The notes beneath the pieces were generated by a model, which saw only the letters and a program-made list of their open reading frames with translations, ran no database searches and was not told where the DNA came from. A stretch of 64,000 nt of DNA from Amycolatopsis vancoresmycina. GTDB taxonomy: Bacteria > Actinomycetota > Actinomycetes > Mycobacteriales > Pseudonocardiaceae. Where the stretch lies: assembly GCF_000716785.1 (NCBI RefSeq), contig NZ_JNYY01000009.1, positions 62,001 through 126,000 on the forward strand, written 5' to 3'. Numbering within the stretch: position 1 is the stretch's first letter; every line of letters begins with the position of its first letter. A program made the position numbers and the translations under genes. This document shows positions 43,480 to 51,416 of the stretch, piece after piece.

Positions 43480-43749
43480 CTAGCCGTAGACGATGCGGCG
43501 CAGCTGCCGCTCGGACAGGTCGGGCGCGGCCACCAGCCGGCCCCGGAGCTCGGCGGCGATCAGCGGGAAGATCTCGGGGTTCTTCCGGCCCTCGGCCTGC
43601 AGCTCGGTGTGCCGACGGCGGACGTAGACCTCGGCCGGCGTCCGGTAGAACGCCAGGACGTCGTCGACGACCCGCGCGGCCACCCCCGGCGGCAGTCCGG
43701 TGGACGCGGCCACGCGCTCGACGATGTCGGTCTCCGCCACGCCGGACAT
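43480..43749 (-). CDS. Small conserved-looking protein of unknown function upstream of glmS
   Basis: 89 residues from ATG 43749 (MSGVAETDIVERVAAST), or one residue earlier at 43752; GGGAGGG lies just upstream. All-helical by appearance: GLPPGVAARVVDDVLAFYRTPAEVYVRRRHTELQAEGRKNPEIFPLIAAELRGRLVAAPDLSERQLRRIVYG, very rich in Arg. No family recognised. It ends 12 bp before glmS and is probably in the same transcript, with a TTGCCCGA dyad upstream, so it may be involved in control of amino-sugar synthesis. This is inference. Confidence 0.6.
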   Translation of the reverse strand: MSGVAETDIVERVAASTGLPPGVAARVVDDVLAFYRTPAEVYVRRRHTELQAEGRKNPEIFPLIAAELRGRLVAAPDLSERQLRRIVYG

Positions 43750-43779
43750 CATGCCCTCCCGGGCCCGCGAAACCCAAAT

Positions 43780-43801
43780 TCTTGCCCGAAATCGGGCAAG
43801 A
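43780..43801. promoter_or_regulatory. 10-bp dyad between divergent glmS-linked gene and methyltransferase
   Basis: TCTTGCCCGA-AA-TCGGGCAAGA, perfect 10-bp arms, in an AT-richer patch between starts at 43749 and 43840. Operator candidate of an unidentified regulator. Confidence 0.6.
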
Positions 43802-43839
43802 TCTAAATCGTTGGACAGCTCCGCCGGCTCCGGACGAGG

Positions 43840-44604
43840 GTGGACGGCGTGCGCCAAGCAGACATCTGGGATGCCGAAACGGCCGAGCGGTACGACACGC
43901 CGGGCCATGGCATGTTCGCTCCCGAGGTCGTCGGGCCCGCGGTCGAGCGCCTGGCCGCGCTGGCCGACGGCGGCCGGGCGCTGGAGTTCGCCATCGGCAC
44001 CGGGCGCATCGCCGTTCCGCTCGCCGAGCGCGGGGTGCCCGTCGCCGGCATCGAGCTGTCCGAGCCGATGCTGGCCCGGCTGCGGGCGAAGGCGGCGATC
44101 CCGGTCGTCACCGGGGACATGGCGACGGCCACCGCGCCCGGCCGGTTCTCGCTGGTCTACCTAGTCTACAACACGATCTCGAACCTGCTGGCCCAGGACG
44201 AGCAGGTCGAGTGCTTCCGCAACGCGGCCCGCCACCTGGACCCCGGCGGCCGGTTCGTGATCGAGCTGGGCGTCCCCGAGTTGCGGCGGCTGCCGCCCGG
44301 GCAGGACGCGCTGGTCTTCCGCGCCGACTCCGGGTACGTCGGCGTGGACACCTACGACACCGTGCGCCAGCACCTCGTCTCGCACCACTTCACCTTCGGC
44401 GAGGGGCGGCAGGCGCGCGTCGGCCGCTCCCCGCACCGCTACATCTGGCCGGCCGAGCTCGACCTGATGGGCCGGCTGGCCGGGTTCGAGCTCGAGTCCC
44501 GGCACGCGGACTGGACCGGCGCGGAGTTCACGGCGGCGTCGGGATCGCACGTGTCGGTCTACCGGCTTCGACCAGCGGAAGCCGGACACTCGCGTGCGGG
44601 ATGA
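43840..44604 (+). CDS. Class I SAM-dependent methyltransferase
   Basis: 254 residues from GTG 43840. ALEFAIGTGRIAVPLAERGVPVAGIELSEPMLARLRAK is motif I/II of class I methyltransferases, and VTGDMATATAPGRFSLVYLVYNTISNLL contains motif III/IV. Methyl acceptor unknown. The gene is divergent from the small glmS-linked gene across a dyad and overlaps the convergent dapA-like gene by 77 bp, so its last 25 residues are antisense to that gene. Confidence 0.85.
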   Translation: MDGVRQADIWDAETAERYDTPGHGMFAPEVVGPAVERLAALADGGRALEFAIGTGRIAVPLAERGVPVAGIELSEPMLARLRAKAAIPVVTGDMATATAPGRFSLVYLVYNTISNLLAQDEQVECFRNAARHLDPGGRFVIELGVPELRRLPPGQDALVFRADSGYVGVDTYDTVRQHLVSHHFTFGEGRQARVGRSPHRYIWPAELDLMGRLAGFELESRHADWTGAEFTAASGSHVSVYRLRPAEAGHSRAG

Positions 44605-45388
44605 CGCCCAGCCCGGCCAGCGCGGCCTTGGTGTTCGCCGCGGCCGTGCCGGAACGCAGGAGCCGGCCGGTCACCGGGCGCAGGTCGTCGTCGATCGCCC
44701 GCGCTTTGACCAGGTCGCCGTCGCGGACGGCGCGGATGAGGTCCGCGGTGCGGCCGGCCGCCACGTTGGCCACCACGCTCACCAGGCCCGCCGCGCCGCA
44801 CGCCAGGTACGGCAGGTTGAGCTCGTCGATGCCGCAGTAGTAGGCCAGTGACGTGCGGGACCGCACCGCCATCGCCTCGGCCAGGTCGCCCTTGGCGTCC
44901 TTGACCGCCCGGATCCGCGGGTGGCCGGCCAGCTCGACCAGGGTCGACGGCGCCATCGCGACGCCGGTCCGCGCGGGGACGTCGTAGAGCATCACCGGCA
45001 GCTCGGTGGCGTCCGCGACGGCCAGGCAGTGCGCGAGCACGCCGTCCTGCGTCGGGCGGGAGTAGTAGGGGCAGACGAGCAGCAGCGCGTCCGCGCCGGC
45101 TGCTTCCGCTTCGCGGGCCCGGCGGATGCTGGCGGCCGTGTCGTGGGTGCCGACGCCGGCGATCACCCGTGCGCGGTTCCCGGCCCGGGCCACGACGTCC
45201 CGGACGAGACCGGCGGCTTCGGCCTCGGAAAGGGTGGGGGACTCGCCGGTGGTCCCGCCGACGACGAGGCCGTCGCACCCGGTGGCCAGGAGGTGGTCGA
45301 CGAGCCGTGTGAGGCCGGGTTCGCAGAGCCCGCCGCCGGGCTGCATGGGGGTCACCATCGCGACGAGGTTGGTGCCGAATTCGGTCAT
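44528..45388 (-). CDS. dapA: DapA-family aldolase/dihydrodipicolinate synthase
   Basis: 286 residues, ATG 45388. GGTTGESPTLSEAE (the pyruvate-carboxylate GTTGE loop), Tyr in VMLYDVPARTG and Schiff-base Lys in IRAVKDAKGD are all present. It condenses pyruvate with aspartate semialdehyde in lysine synthesis or is a relative acting on another aldehyde. A divergent LysR gene is unusual for a housekeeping dapA and raises the possibility of a catabolic aldolase, so the symbol is family level. Its 3' end overlaps the methyltransferase gene. Confidence 0.8.
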   Translation of the reverse strand: MTEFGTNLVAMVTPMQPGGGLCEPGLTRLVDHLLATGCDGLVVGGTTGESPTLSEAEAAGLVRDVVARAGNRARVIAGVGTHDTAASIRRAREAEAAGADALLLVCPYYSRPTQDGVLAHCLAVADATELPVMLYDVPARTGVAMAPSTLVELAGHPRIRAVKDAKGDLAEAMAVRSRTSLAYYCGIDELNLPYLACGAAGLVSVVANVAAGRTADLIRAVRDGDLVKARAIDDDLRPVTGRLLRSGTAAANTKAALAGLGVIPHASVRLPLVEAGRPTRAIPTPP

Positions 45389-45460
45389 GGCCCGACCTTG
45401 CCGGGGCCGATCGATGCGGTCCAGCGATGCTTTTTTGCCGATAGTGCGTAGCCTGGCTTC

Positions 45461-46360
45461 ATGATCGAGGTGGGCGCCCTGCGGGCGTTGCGCTCGGTGG
45501 CCGCGCTCGGGACGCTGGCGCGGGCGGCCGAGGAACTCGGGTTCACCGCCTCCGCGGTTTCGCAGCAGATCAAGCGGCTGGAACGCCAGGTCGGCGTCCC
45601 GGTGCTGGCGCCGGCGGGCCGCGGGGTGGTGCTGACCCCGGCCGGGCAGGCCATCGCCGACATGGCGCTCGAGGTGTTCCAGGCGCTGGAGCGCTGCGCC
45701 GAAGCCGCCAAGTCGGTCTCGGCGGGCGCGCCGCGCGGCACGCTCCGGGTGGTGGCCTTCTCGACGGCCATCCGCGGCCTGCTCGCGCCGGTCGTGGCCT
45801 CGCCGGCGTACCCGGAGCTGCGGGTGGAAGTCACCGAGCAGGACCCCGCCGAGGCCCTGCGCAGCGTCGGCGCGGGCACGGCGGACCTGGCGCTCGTCCA
45901 CGACGCGGACGGCCTGCCGCCCTCGCCGCGGCCGCCGTCGCTGGCGCAGCGGTGGGTGCACACCGACGTCGGCGACGTGGTGGTGAGCCGCACGCACCCG
46001 CTGGCCCGGCTCGACACCCCGCTCGACGAGGCCGCGCTGGCCGGGCACGCGTGGGTGACCAGCCCGCCGGGCACGGTGTGCCACCAGTGGTTCCGCCGGC
46101 TGTTCGCGCACGCGCCGGCGGAACCGGACGTGCGGCACCTGGTCGACGACTTCGCGACGCAGCTTTCGCTGGTGGCCTCTGGGCAGGTGGTCGCGCTGGT
46201 TCCGCGCCTGGCCCGGCCGCCGCTGGGGGAGGACCTGATCGCCCGGCCGCTGCGCCGGCCGCCGAAGCGGGAGGTCCATGCGGCGTGGCGGCGCAGCGCC
46301 GAGGCCAGCCCGGCGATCCGGGCCGTCCTCGCCGAGCTGGGCCCGGCGCCAGGCCACTAG
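45461..46360 (+). CDS. LysR-family transcriptional regulator
   Basis: 299 residues, ATG 45461. LRALRSVAALGTLARAAEELGFTASAVSQQIKRLERQVGVPVLAPAGRGVVLTPAGQAI is the LysR helix-turn-helix; the remainder forms the periplasmic-binding-protein-like effector domain (VARGTLRVVAFSTAI-type start). It stands divergently from the DapA-like gene, with 72 bp between starts, and is probably its regulator. Confidence 0.9.
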   Translation: MIEVGALRALRSVAALGTLARAAEELGFTASAVSQQIKRLERQVGVPVLAPAGRGVVLTPAGQAIADMALEVFQALERCAEAAKSVSAGAPRGTLRVVAFSTAIRGLLAPVVASPAYPELRVEVTEQDPAEALRSVGAGTADLALVHDADGLPPSPRPPSLAQRWVHTDVGDVVVSRTHPLARLDTPLDEAALAGHAWVTSPPGTVCHQWFRRLFAHAPAEPDVRHLVDDFATQLSLVASGQVVALVPRLARPPLGEDLIARPLRRPPKREVHAAWRRSAEASPAIRAVLAELGPAPGH

Positions 46361-46387
46361 GAGCGTTGTGCCGGGCCTTCGGGATCG

Positions 46388-46732
46388 TCAGTCCTTGAGG
46401 GCGTCCTCGGTGCTCGGGTAGGTCGGGAAGAAGTCCGCGAGGCCGATCAGCGCGAACGTCCGGGCGAGCCGGGCGGGGACGGCGGCCAGCGCGACCCCCG
46501 CGCCGGCCGCTTCGGCGACGTTGCGGGCCGCGATGAGCGCGGAAATGCCGCTGGAGTCGCAGAACGTCACCCCGGCGAGGTCCACCACCAGCAGCTGCCC
46601 GCTCTCGAGCGCGAGCGTGCCGGCCGCGGTGCGCAGGCGCGGGGCCGTGGCCACGTCCAGTTCGCCCTCGACGGTGACGACCGGCCCGGCCGCGGTGCTG
46701 CGGGTCGTCACGGAGAACGGGATGCCGGTCAC
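46388..46732 (-). CDS. STAS-domain anti-sigma factor antagonist (RsbV-like)
   Basis: 114 residues. VTVEGELDVATAPRLRTAAGTL and VVDLAGVTFCDSSGISALIAARNVAEAAG form the STAS fold; DSSG carries the serine that an anti-sigma kinase phosphorylates and a PP2C phosphatase restores. The gene overlaps the phosphatase gene by 4 nt and is therefore the likely substrate of that enzyme. With RsbQ- and RsbP-like proteins upstream it makes up a partner-switching module. The anti-sigma kinase and sigma factor are not in this window. Confidence 0.9.
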   Translation of the reverse strand: MTGIPFSVTTRSTAAGPVVTVEGELDVATAPRLRTAAGTLALESGQLLVVDLAGVTFCDSSGISALIAARNVAEAAGAGVALAAVPARLARTFALIGLADFFPTYPSTEDALKD

Positions 46733-47958
46733 GCTCGATCGCCTCCGGGGATGCTCAGTGCCAGCAGGGCCGTGTCGTCTTCGACGCCGTCGCCGAAGCC
46801 GGCGAGCAGGCCGGTGACCGCCTCGATCACCGTGGACGCGGTGGCCGGCGCCAGGCCGGCGAGGTCGGTCCGCAGCCGCTCTTCGCTGTAGCGGACGCGG
46901 CCGTGCACGCGGGCTTCGGTCAGCCCGTCGGAGTAGAGCAGCAAGGTGTCACCCGGTTCCAGGAGGACGTCCACGGCGGTGAACCGCGCGCGGGGGAACG
47001 CGCCGACCAGCTGCCCGCCCGGTGCGGACAGGAACCGGGACGAGCCGTCGGCGCGGATCAGCAGGGCCGGCGGGTGGCCGCCGGTGGCGAGAGTGACCGC
47101 CGCGCCGTCGTCGCGGCGCTCGATGTGCCCGTGGACCACGGTGCAGTAGCGCGGGTCCGCCCCGCGGTATTCGTGGTGGAGCACGGTGTTGAGGCGGTCC
47201 AGCACGGTGACCGGATCCGGCTCGGACGCCGCGGCCGCGCGCAGCGTGTAGCGTGCCAGCGACGTCACCACGGCCGCGGCGGCGCCCTTCCCGGACACGT
47301 CGCCGAGGAAGAACCCCCAGCGGCCGCCGGTCAGCGGGAACAGGTCGTAGAAGTCGCCGCCGACCTCGTCGGCGGACGCGGGGTGGTAGTAGGCCGCGAC
47401 CTCCAGGCCGGGCACCTCCGGCAGGGCCGGCGGCAGCAGGGTCTGCTGCAGCGTGCGCGCCAGCCGCTGCACCCGGTCGCGTTCGCGCTCGGCCGCTTCC
47501 CGCGCCCGCAGCAGTTCCTGCTCGTAGGCGCGCCGGTCGCGGGCGTCGAAGATCGTGGTCCGGATGAGCTGGGCCTGGCCGTCGGTGCCGGTCTTGACGG
47601 TCGAGGTCACCAGCACCGGCAGCCGCGTCCCGTCCGCGGTCGTCAGCTCGAACGCGACGCCGCCGAGCTCGCCCTGCATGCGCAGCAGCGGCGCGAAGTG
47701 CGTCTCGTGGTAGATCCGGCCGCCGACGGTCAGCAGGTCGGCGAACCGGAGCCGGCCGACCACCTCCGCGCGTTCACGGCCGAGCCAGCCGAGCAGGGTC
47801 GCGTTGATCTTCGCGATCGTGCCGTCCAGCAGCGTCGAGAGGTACCCGCAGGGTGCGTGCTCGTAGAGGTCCTCCGCGCTGTCCTCCAGCAGGGCGGAGA
47901 ACGCGGGGCCGGCGCTCTCGCGGTTGCCGGGGCCCGCCTGGTCCCCGGCCTCGCACAT
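46729..47958 (-). CDS. rsbP: PAS-PP2C serine phosphatase (RsbP-like)
   Basis: 409 residues from ATG 47958, overlapping the upstream hydrolase stop (TGATG). An N-terminal PAS-like domain (about 15-145: DLYEHAPCGYLSTLLDGTIAKINATLLGWLGR) is followed by a coiled-coil helix (AYEQELLRAREAAERERDRVQRLARTLQQTLLPP) and the SpoIIE/PP2C domain with EVGGDFYDLFPL, FFLGDVSGKGAAAA, TVVHGHI and EDDTALLAL metal-binding acids. In B. subtilis RsbP with RsbQ senses energy stress and dephosphorylates RsbV. Here RsbQ- and RsbV-like genes flank it, which supports the same logic. Confidence 0.9.
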   Translation of the reverse strand: MCEAGDQAGPGNRESAGPAFSALLEDSAEDLYEHAPCGYLSTLLDGTIAKINATLLGWLGRERAEVVGRLRFADLLTVGGRIYHETHFAPLLRMQGELGGVAFELTTADGTRLPVLVTSTVKTGTDGQAQLIRTTIFDARDRRAYEQELLRAREAAERERDRVQRLARTLQQTLLPPALPEVPGLEVAAYYHPASADEVGGDFYDLFPLTGGRWGFFLGDVSGKGAAAAVVTSLARYTLRAAAASEPDPVTVLDRLNTVLHHEYRGADPRYCTVVHGHIERRDDGAAVTLATGGHPPALLIRADGSSRFLSAPGGQLVGAFPRARFTAVDVLLEPGDTLLLYSDGLTEARVHGRVRYSEERLRTDLAGLAPATASTVIEAVTGLLAGFGDGVEDDTALLALSIPGGDRA

Positions 47959-48767
47959 CACCGCCCGCTCACGAACGAGGTGATCGCGGCGGCCGTCGCC
48001 TCCGGCGCGCTGAGCTGCGGGCAGTGCCCGGTCGCGGCCAGCGTCACCAGCGTGCTGCCGGCGATCCGCTCGTGCGTGAACCGCCCGACCTCCGGCGGCG
48101 CGATGGCGTCGTTCGCGCACTCGAGCACCAGCGTCGGCACGGTCACCGCGGCCAGGTCCGCCCGGTTGTCGGACAGGAACGTCACCCTGGCGAACACCCG
48201 CGCGATCGCCGGATCGGTGCGGCAGAAGCTGTTCGTCAGCTCCTCGCCGAGTTCCGGGCGGTCCGGGTTGCCCATGATCACCGGGGCCATCGTCGCCGAC
48301 CAGCCCAGGTAGTTCGATTCGAGCGCGGCGAGCAGCTCGTCGATGTCGGCGCGGCTGAACCCGCCGCGGTAGCCGTCGTCGTCGACGTAGCACGGCGACG
48401 GGGTGAGCAGCACCAGCTTCGCGAACCGGTCCGGCTCGCGGTTGGCGGCCAGCACGGCGATCATCGCGCTGACCGAGTGCCCCACCAGCACGACGTCACG
48501 CAGGTCCAGCTCGCGGCAGATCGCCAGGACGTCGTCGGCGTAGCCGTCGAGGCTGCCGTAGCGCTCCGGGGTCCAGGCCGTCAGGTCCGAGCGCCCGGCG
48601 CCGGTGTGGTCGAACAGCACGACCCGGTACCGCGCCGCGAGGTCCGGGACGACGAGGCGCCAGAGGTTCTGGTCGCAGCCGAAGCCGTGCGCGAGCAGCA
48701 CGGTCGGGCCGCCTTCCCGGCCGGTGACGGTCACGTTGTTCCTGCTGCGCATGCTCACCGGGGACAT
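47958..48767 (-). CDS. rsbQ: RsbQ-like alpha/beta hydrolase
   Basis: 269 residues with ATG 48767; ATG 48752 (MRSRNNVTVTG) lines up better with the known RsbQ start. LLAHGFGCDQNLWRLVVPDLA, FDHTGAGRSDLTAWTPERYGSLDGYADDVLAIC, nucleophile in LVGHSVSAMIAVLAA, PSPCYVDDDGYRGGF, FCRTDPAIARVFARVTFLSDNRADL and His in ATGHCPQLSAPE match B. subtilis RsbQ block for block. RsbQ supplies a small hydrophobic signal or strips it, activating RsbP. It precedes the PAS-PP2C gene in the same operon. Confidence 0.9.
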   Translation of the reverse strand: MSPVSMRSRNNVTVTGREGGPTVLLAHGFGCDQNLWRLVVPDLAARYRVVLFDHTGAGRSDLTAWTPERYGSLDGYADDVLAICRELDLRDVVLVGHSVSAMIAVLAANREPDRFAKLVLLTPSPCYVDDDGYRGGFSRADIDELLAALESNYLGWSATMAPVIMGNPDRPELGEELTNSFCRTDPAIARVFARVTFLSDNRADLAAVTVPTLVLECANDAIAPPEVGRFTHERIAGSTLVTLAATGHCPQLSAPEATAAAITSFVSGR

Positions 48768-48779
48768 CCTGCCCCGTGG

Positions 48780-49148
48780 TCAGCCGGCGAGCGCGGCGGC
48801 CCGGGTGGGGGCGACGGCCAGCGCGTCGTGCAGCCCGGTCAGCCCGAGGGTGCGGTGGACGACGCCGGTTTCGGGCGCGACGACCCGGACCCGGGTGCCG
48901 GGGCCGGCGCTCCGGCGCGCTTCGACCAGGACCGTGATGCCGATGGAGGCGAGGAAGGTCACTTCGGACAGGTCGATCACCAGCAGCGCCGGCGCGCCGG
49001 CGAGGGCGGTGGCGACCTCGTCGCCGAGCACGGGGGCGCTGAGCAGGTCGAGCTCGCCGGCCGCGGCCAGCACGACCGCGTCGCCGGTGGGGTGCGCCGT
49101 CACGCGCAGCAGGTCCTGGGGCCGGAGCCGAGGGCCGTCAGCCGTCAC
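48780..49148 (-). CDS. STAS-domain protein
   Basis: 122 residues. VVLAAAGELDLLSAPVLGDEVATALAG and LLVIDLSEVTFLASIGITVLVEARRSAG form a STAS fold. The phosphorylation motif reads LASIG, with the Asp that usually precedes Ser replaced by Ala, so its phosphorylation may be altered. It starts the RsbQ-P-V-like operon 12 bp upstream of rsbQ and may be a second antagonist for another anti-sigma factor. Confidence 0.82.
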   Translation of the reverse strand: MTADGPRLRPQDLLRVTAHPTGDAVVLAAAGELDLLSAPVLGDEVATALAGAPALLVIDLSEVTFLASIGITVLVEARRSAGPGTRVRVVAPETGVVHRTLGLTGLHDALAVAPTRAAALAG

Positions 49149-49256
49149 GACGACCCCTGCCCCGCTCGGACGACCGCGCTGCCATGCCGGGCTCCTCTCC
49201 TGGTCAGTCCACTGCGGATCGGTGGTACCCCGGTCTCCCGGCCGGCAAACATCGAT

Positions 49257-49757
49257 TCATGACCCGATCGGATGCGGTGCGGTGCTGCCGCCGAAGGGCA
49301 GCGACGGCAGCCCGAGCTTGCGGTGGTCCCAGGACCGCGTCCGCTCGACGTCGAGGCGGACGGCGACCCGCTTGGCGAGCATCAGCTCGACCATCGGCCG
49401 GACGTCCTCGGTGTACGGGCCGGTGTACCGCTCCCAGACGTTCACGCCGACCGCCCACAGCGCGTCCGGGTCGTCGACGAGCACCGCGCGCCCTTCGAGG
49501 GCCACGCCGCGCAGGGCGTCGTAGGTGTCGCCGGTTTCGACGAGGACGGTGACCCGGCCGTCACGGCGCAGGTTGGCGGCCTTCTGCGACTTGGCCTTGG
49601 TCTCGAACCAGAGGACGCCGTCGAGCACGGCGTACCACATCGCGACGAGGTGCGGCTGCCCCGACGGCCCGACCGTGGCGAGCGTGGCGACCCGCTGTTC
49701 GGCGAGGAACCCGCTGATCTCCGCCGCCGACATGACGATCTGCTCGCGTTGCTTCAC
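49257..49757 (-). CDS. PPOX-class split-barrel F420/FMN-binding protein
   Basis: 166 residues. ISGFLAEQRVATLATVGPSGQPHLVAMWYAVLDGVLWFETKAKSQKAANLRRDGRVTVLVETGDTYDALRGVALEGRAVLVDD is the actinobacterial PPOX/F420-dependent reductase fold. It may reduce a tetrapyrrole, quinone or other small molecule with F420H2. Divergent from a TetR gene whose operator overlaps both starts, so it is probably the regulator's main target. Confidence 0.85.
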   Translation of the reverse strand: MKQREQIVMSAAEISGFLAEQRVATLATVGPSGQPHLVAMWYAVLDGVLWFETKAKSQKAANLRRDGRVTVLVETGDTYDALRGVALEGRAVLVDDPDALWAVGVNVWERYTGPYTEDVRPMVELMLAKRVAVRLDVERTRSWDHRKLGLPSLPFGGSTAPHPIGS

Positions 49758-49772
49758 GCCGTGCTCCTCGGT

Positions 49773-49802
49773 GAGACATAGTCCAGAATGAGACTATGTC
49801 TC
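49773..49802. promoter_or_regulatory. Long TetR-type dyad overlapping the tetR start codon
   Basis: GAGACATAGTC (49773-49783) and GACTATGTCTC (49792-49802), perfect 11-bp arms with an 8-bp spacer. The right arm covers ATG 49796. Binding would block both promoters, and possibly translation, of the divergent pair. Confidence 0.75.
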
Positions 49803-50392
49803 GGAGTGAACCGGAAAGCCTGGCCGTCCGCAAGAGGCGGGCGACGAACGCCCGGATCGCCGCCTCGGCGGCCCGCCTGGCCGGCCGGCACGGGGTCGGC
49901 GGCACGACGGTGGACCGCATCGCGGCGGACGCCGAAGTCGGGCGCGCGACCTTCTTCCGCTACTACGACACCAAGGAGAGCGCGGTGGCGGAGGGCATCG
50001 CCGGGCCGTGGCTGACGCTGGTCACCGAGGCGATCGCGCGCCAGCCGGCCGACCGGGCGCCGAAGGCGGCGCTGGTGTCGGCGTTCCGCGAGCTCGCGGG
50101 GGAGTTCCCGGCTCACGCCGGCCGGATCCGCGAGCTGGCGCGGCTGACGCGGTCCTCCCCGGCGCTCGACGCCTGGACCGCGCGGACCTACCAGCGCTAC
50201 GAACGGATGATCTCGATCCTGCTGGCTTCCCGCTTCGACGCGCGGCCCGGTCACGACCCGCGGCCCCGGCTGCTGGCGGCGCTGGCCATGGCGGCGGTGC
50301 GCGTCTCGCTCGACGAATGGGTCCGGGACGGCGGCGAGCTGCCGGAGCTGATCGGTGGCGCGTTGGCCGCGGTTTCGGTCGAGGGCGCCTGA
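49796..50392 (+). CDS. TetR-family regulator
   Basis: 198 residues, ATG 49796. RKRRATNARIAASAARLAGRHGVGGTTVDRIAADAEVGRATFFRYYDTKESAVAEGI is the DNA-binding domain. The ligand domain is unremarkable. It overlaps its own probable operator and is divergent from the PPOX gene. Followed by a strong inverted repeat. Confidence 0.9.
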   Translation: MSRSEPESLAVRKRRATNARIAASAARLAGRHGVGGTTVDRIAADAEVGRATFFRYYDTKESAVAEGIAGPWLTLVTEAIARQPADRAPKAALVSAFRELAGEFPAHAGRIRELARLTRSSPALDAWTARTYQRYERMISILLASRFDARPGHDPRPRLLAALAMAAVRVSLDEWVRDGGELPELIGGALAAVSVEGA

Positions 50393-50394
50393 GG

Positions 50395-50440
50395 GTCGTG
50401 AGTGGTAAGGCGGGTTAGAACGCGCCTTACCACTCACGAC
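50395..50440. terminator. 22-bp inverted repeat, copy 2 of the family at 8780
   Basis: Arms of 22 bp (GTCGTGAGTGGTAAGGCGGGTT and complement, one G-G mismatch) with loop AG, between the convergent TetR and TPR genes. The core CGTGAGTGGTAAGGCG is identical to that at 8781-8796. Confidence 0.75.
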
Positions 50441-50462
50441 GGGGACCGGTGGCTGACGGGGT

Positions 50463-51416
50463 TCAGTTCAGCGGCAGCGCGCGGTACCGCGTGATCCGTT
50501 CCGGCAGCGTGCCGAGCACCGGGTCGCCGTGGTGCTCGAGGAACAGGCGTTCGAGCGGGGCCAGCCGGTCCTTCGGCCGGACCGAGGCGACCGTGCCGGC
50601 CAGGTCGAGCGCCTCGGCGCCGACGCGGGCCGCCTCGTCGAGGTCGCCGCGGCCGGCGTGGTTCTGGGCGAGCATGATCAACGTCAGCGAGCGGCTGCGG
50701 GCCATGTCCGCGCCGTAGCGGCCCGCCGCGGTCGTCAGCTCGGTGATCGCCCGGCCACGGTGGCCGCCCGCCAGTTCGGTCAGCACCGTGCCGCGCATCG
50801 CGGCCAGGTCCGTCTCCGCGAAGAACGCCTCCCACGGGCGCGGGTCCGAGCCCGCCGTCTCGGCGAACGCCGCCTCGGCGTCCGCCAGCCGGGTCAGGGC
50901 CGCGTGCTCGTCGCCGCCCATCGCGAACGCCCAGGATTCGTTGGCCGCCAGGATGGCCGTCGCCCGGCGGGAGGCCGAGCGCCGGGCCGCCGCCCGGCCG
51001 CGGGCGAACTCGGCCAGCGCGCCCGGGACGTCGTGGTGGTGCAGGTGCACGCGGCCGAGCCGGTAGTGGATGTTCGCCACCAGGCTGTCGTTGCCCGCCT
51101 CGGCCGCCAGCCCGAGCGCGCGTTCGAAGCGGCGGCGGGCCGGGACCGGGTGCCCGGTGTCGAACTCCGTCCAGCCCAGCAGGTTGTGCACGTCGGCCAG
51201 GACCGTGTGGAGCCTCGCCCGCAGCCGGTCCGGCACCGTGCCCCAGTGCAGCAGCAGGCTCGCCGTCTTGACCACCCGGACGGCGTCGCGGCAGAACCCG
51301 CCGCCCTGCCGGTAGTCCAGCGCGCGCAGCACGCCGACCGCCGCTTCCAGGTCCGCGACGTCGGCGGTTTCGATGTTGATCGGAAGCGGACCGCCCTTAC
51401 CCGTCATCGTCACCAT
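50463..51416 (-). CDS. TPR-repeat protein
   Basis: 317 residues if it starts at ATG 51416 next to GAGG; GTG 51413 and ATG 51407 are alternatives. Repeated helix pairs such as LADVHNLLGWTEFDTGHPVPARRRFERALGLAAEAGND, HYRLGRVHLHHHDVPGALAEFARGRAAA and ALTRLADAEAAFAE show tetratricopeptide repeats along the whole length. There is no helix-turn-helix, although such TPR arrays are the C-terminal half of many actinomycete XRE-type regulators. Possibly a regulator that lost its DNA-binding part or a protein-binding scaffold. A long regulatory interval separates it from the polysaccharide operon. Confidence 0.7.
   Translation of the reverse strand: MVTMTGKGGPLPINIETADVADLEAAVGVLRALDYRQGGGFCRDAVRVVKTASLLLHWGTVPDRLRARLHTVLADVHNLLGWTEFDTGHPVPARRRFERALGLAAEAGNDSLVANIHYRLGRVHLHHHDVPGALAEFARGRAAARRSASRRATAILAANESWAFAMGGDEHAALTRLADAEAAFAETAGSDPRPWEAFFAETDLAAMRGTVLTELAGGHRGRAITELTTAAGRYGADMARSRSLTLIMLAQNHAGRGDLDEAARVGAEALDLAGTVASVRPKDRLAPLERLFLEHHGDPVLGTLPERITRYRALPLN

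Noticed and set aside
41713..43806. 697-codon frame antisense to glmS
   Set aside because: Composition is Gly/Arg/Asp-rich noise without motifs; glmS is certain on the other strand.
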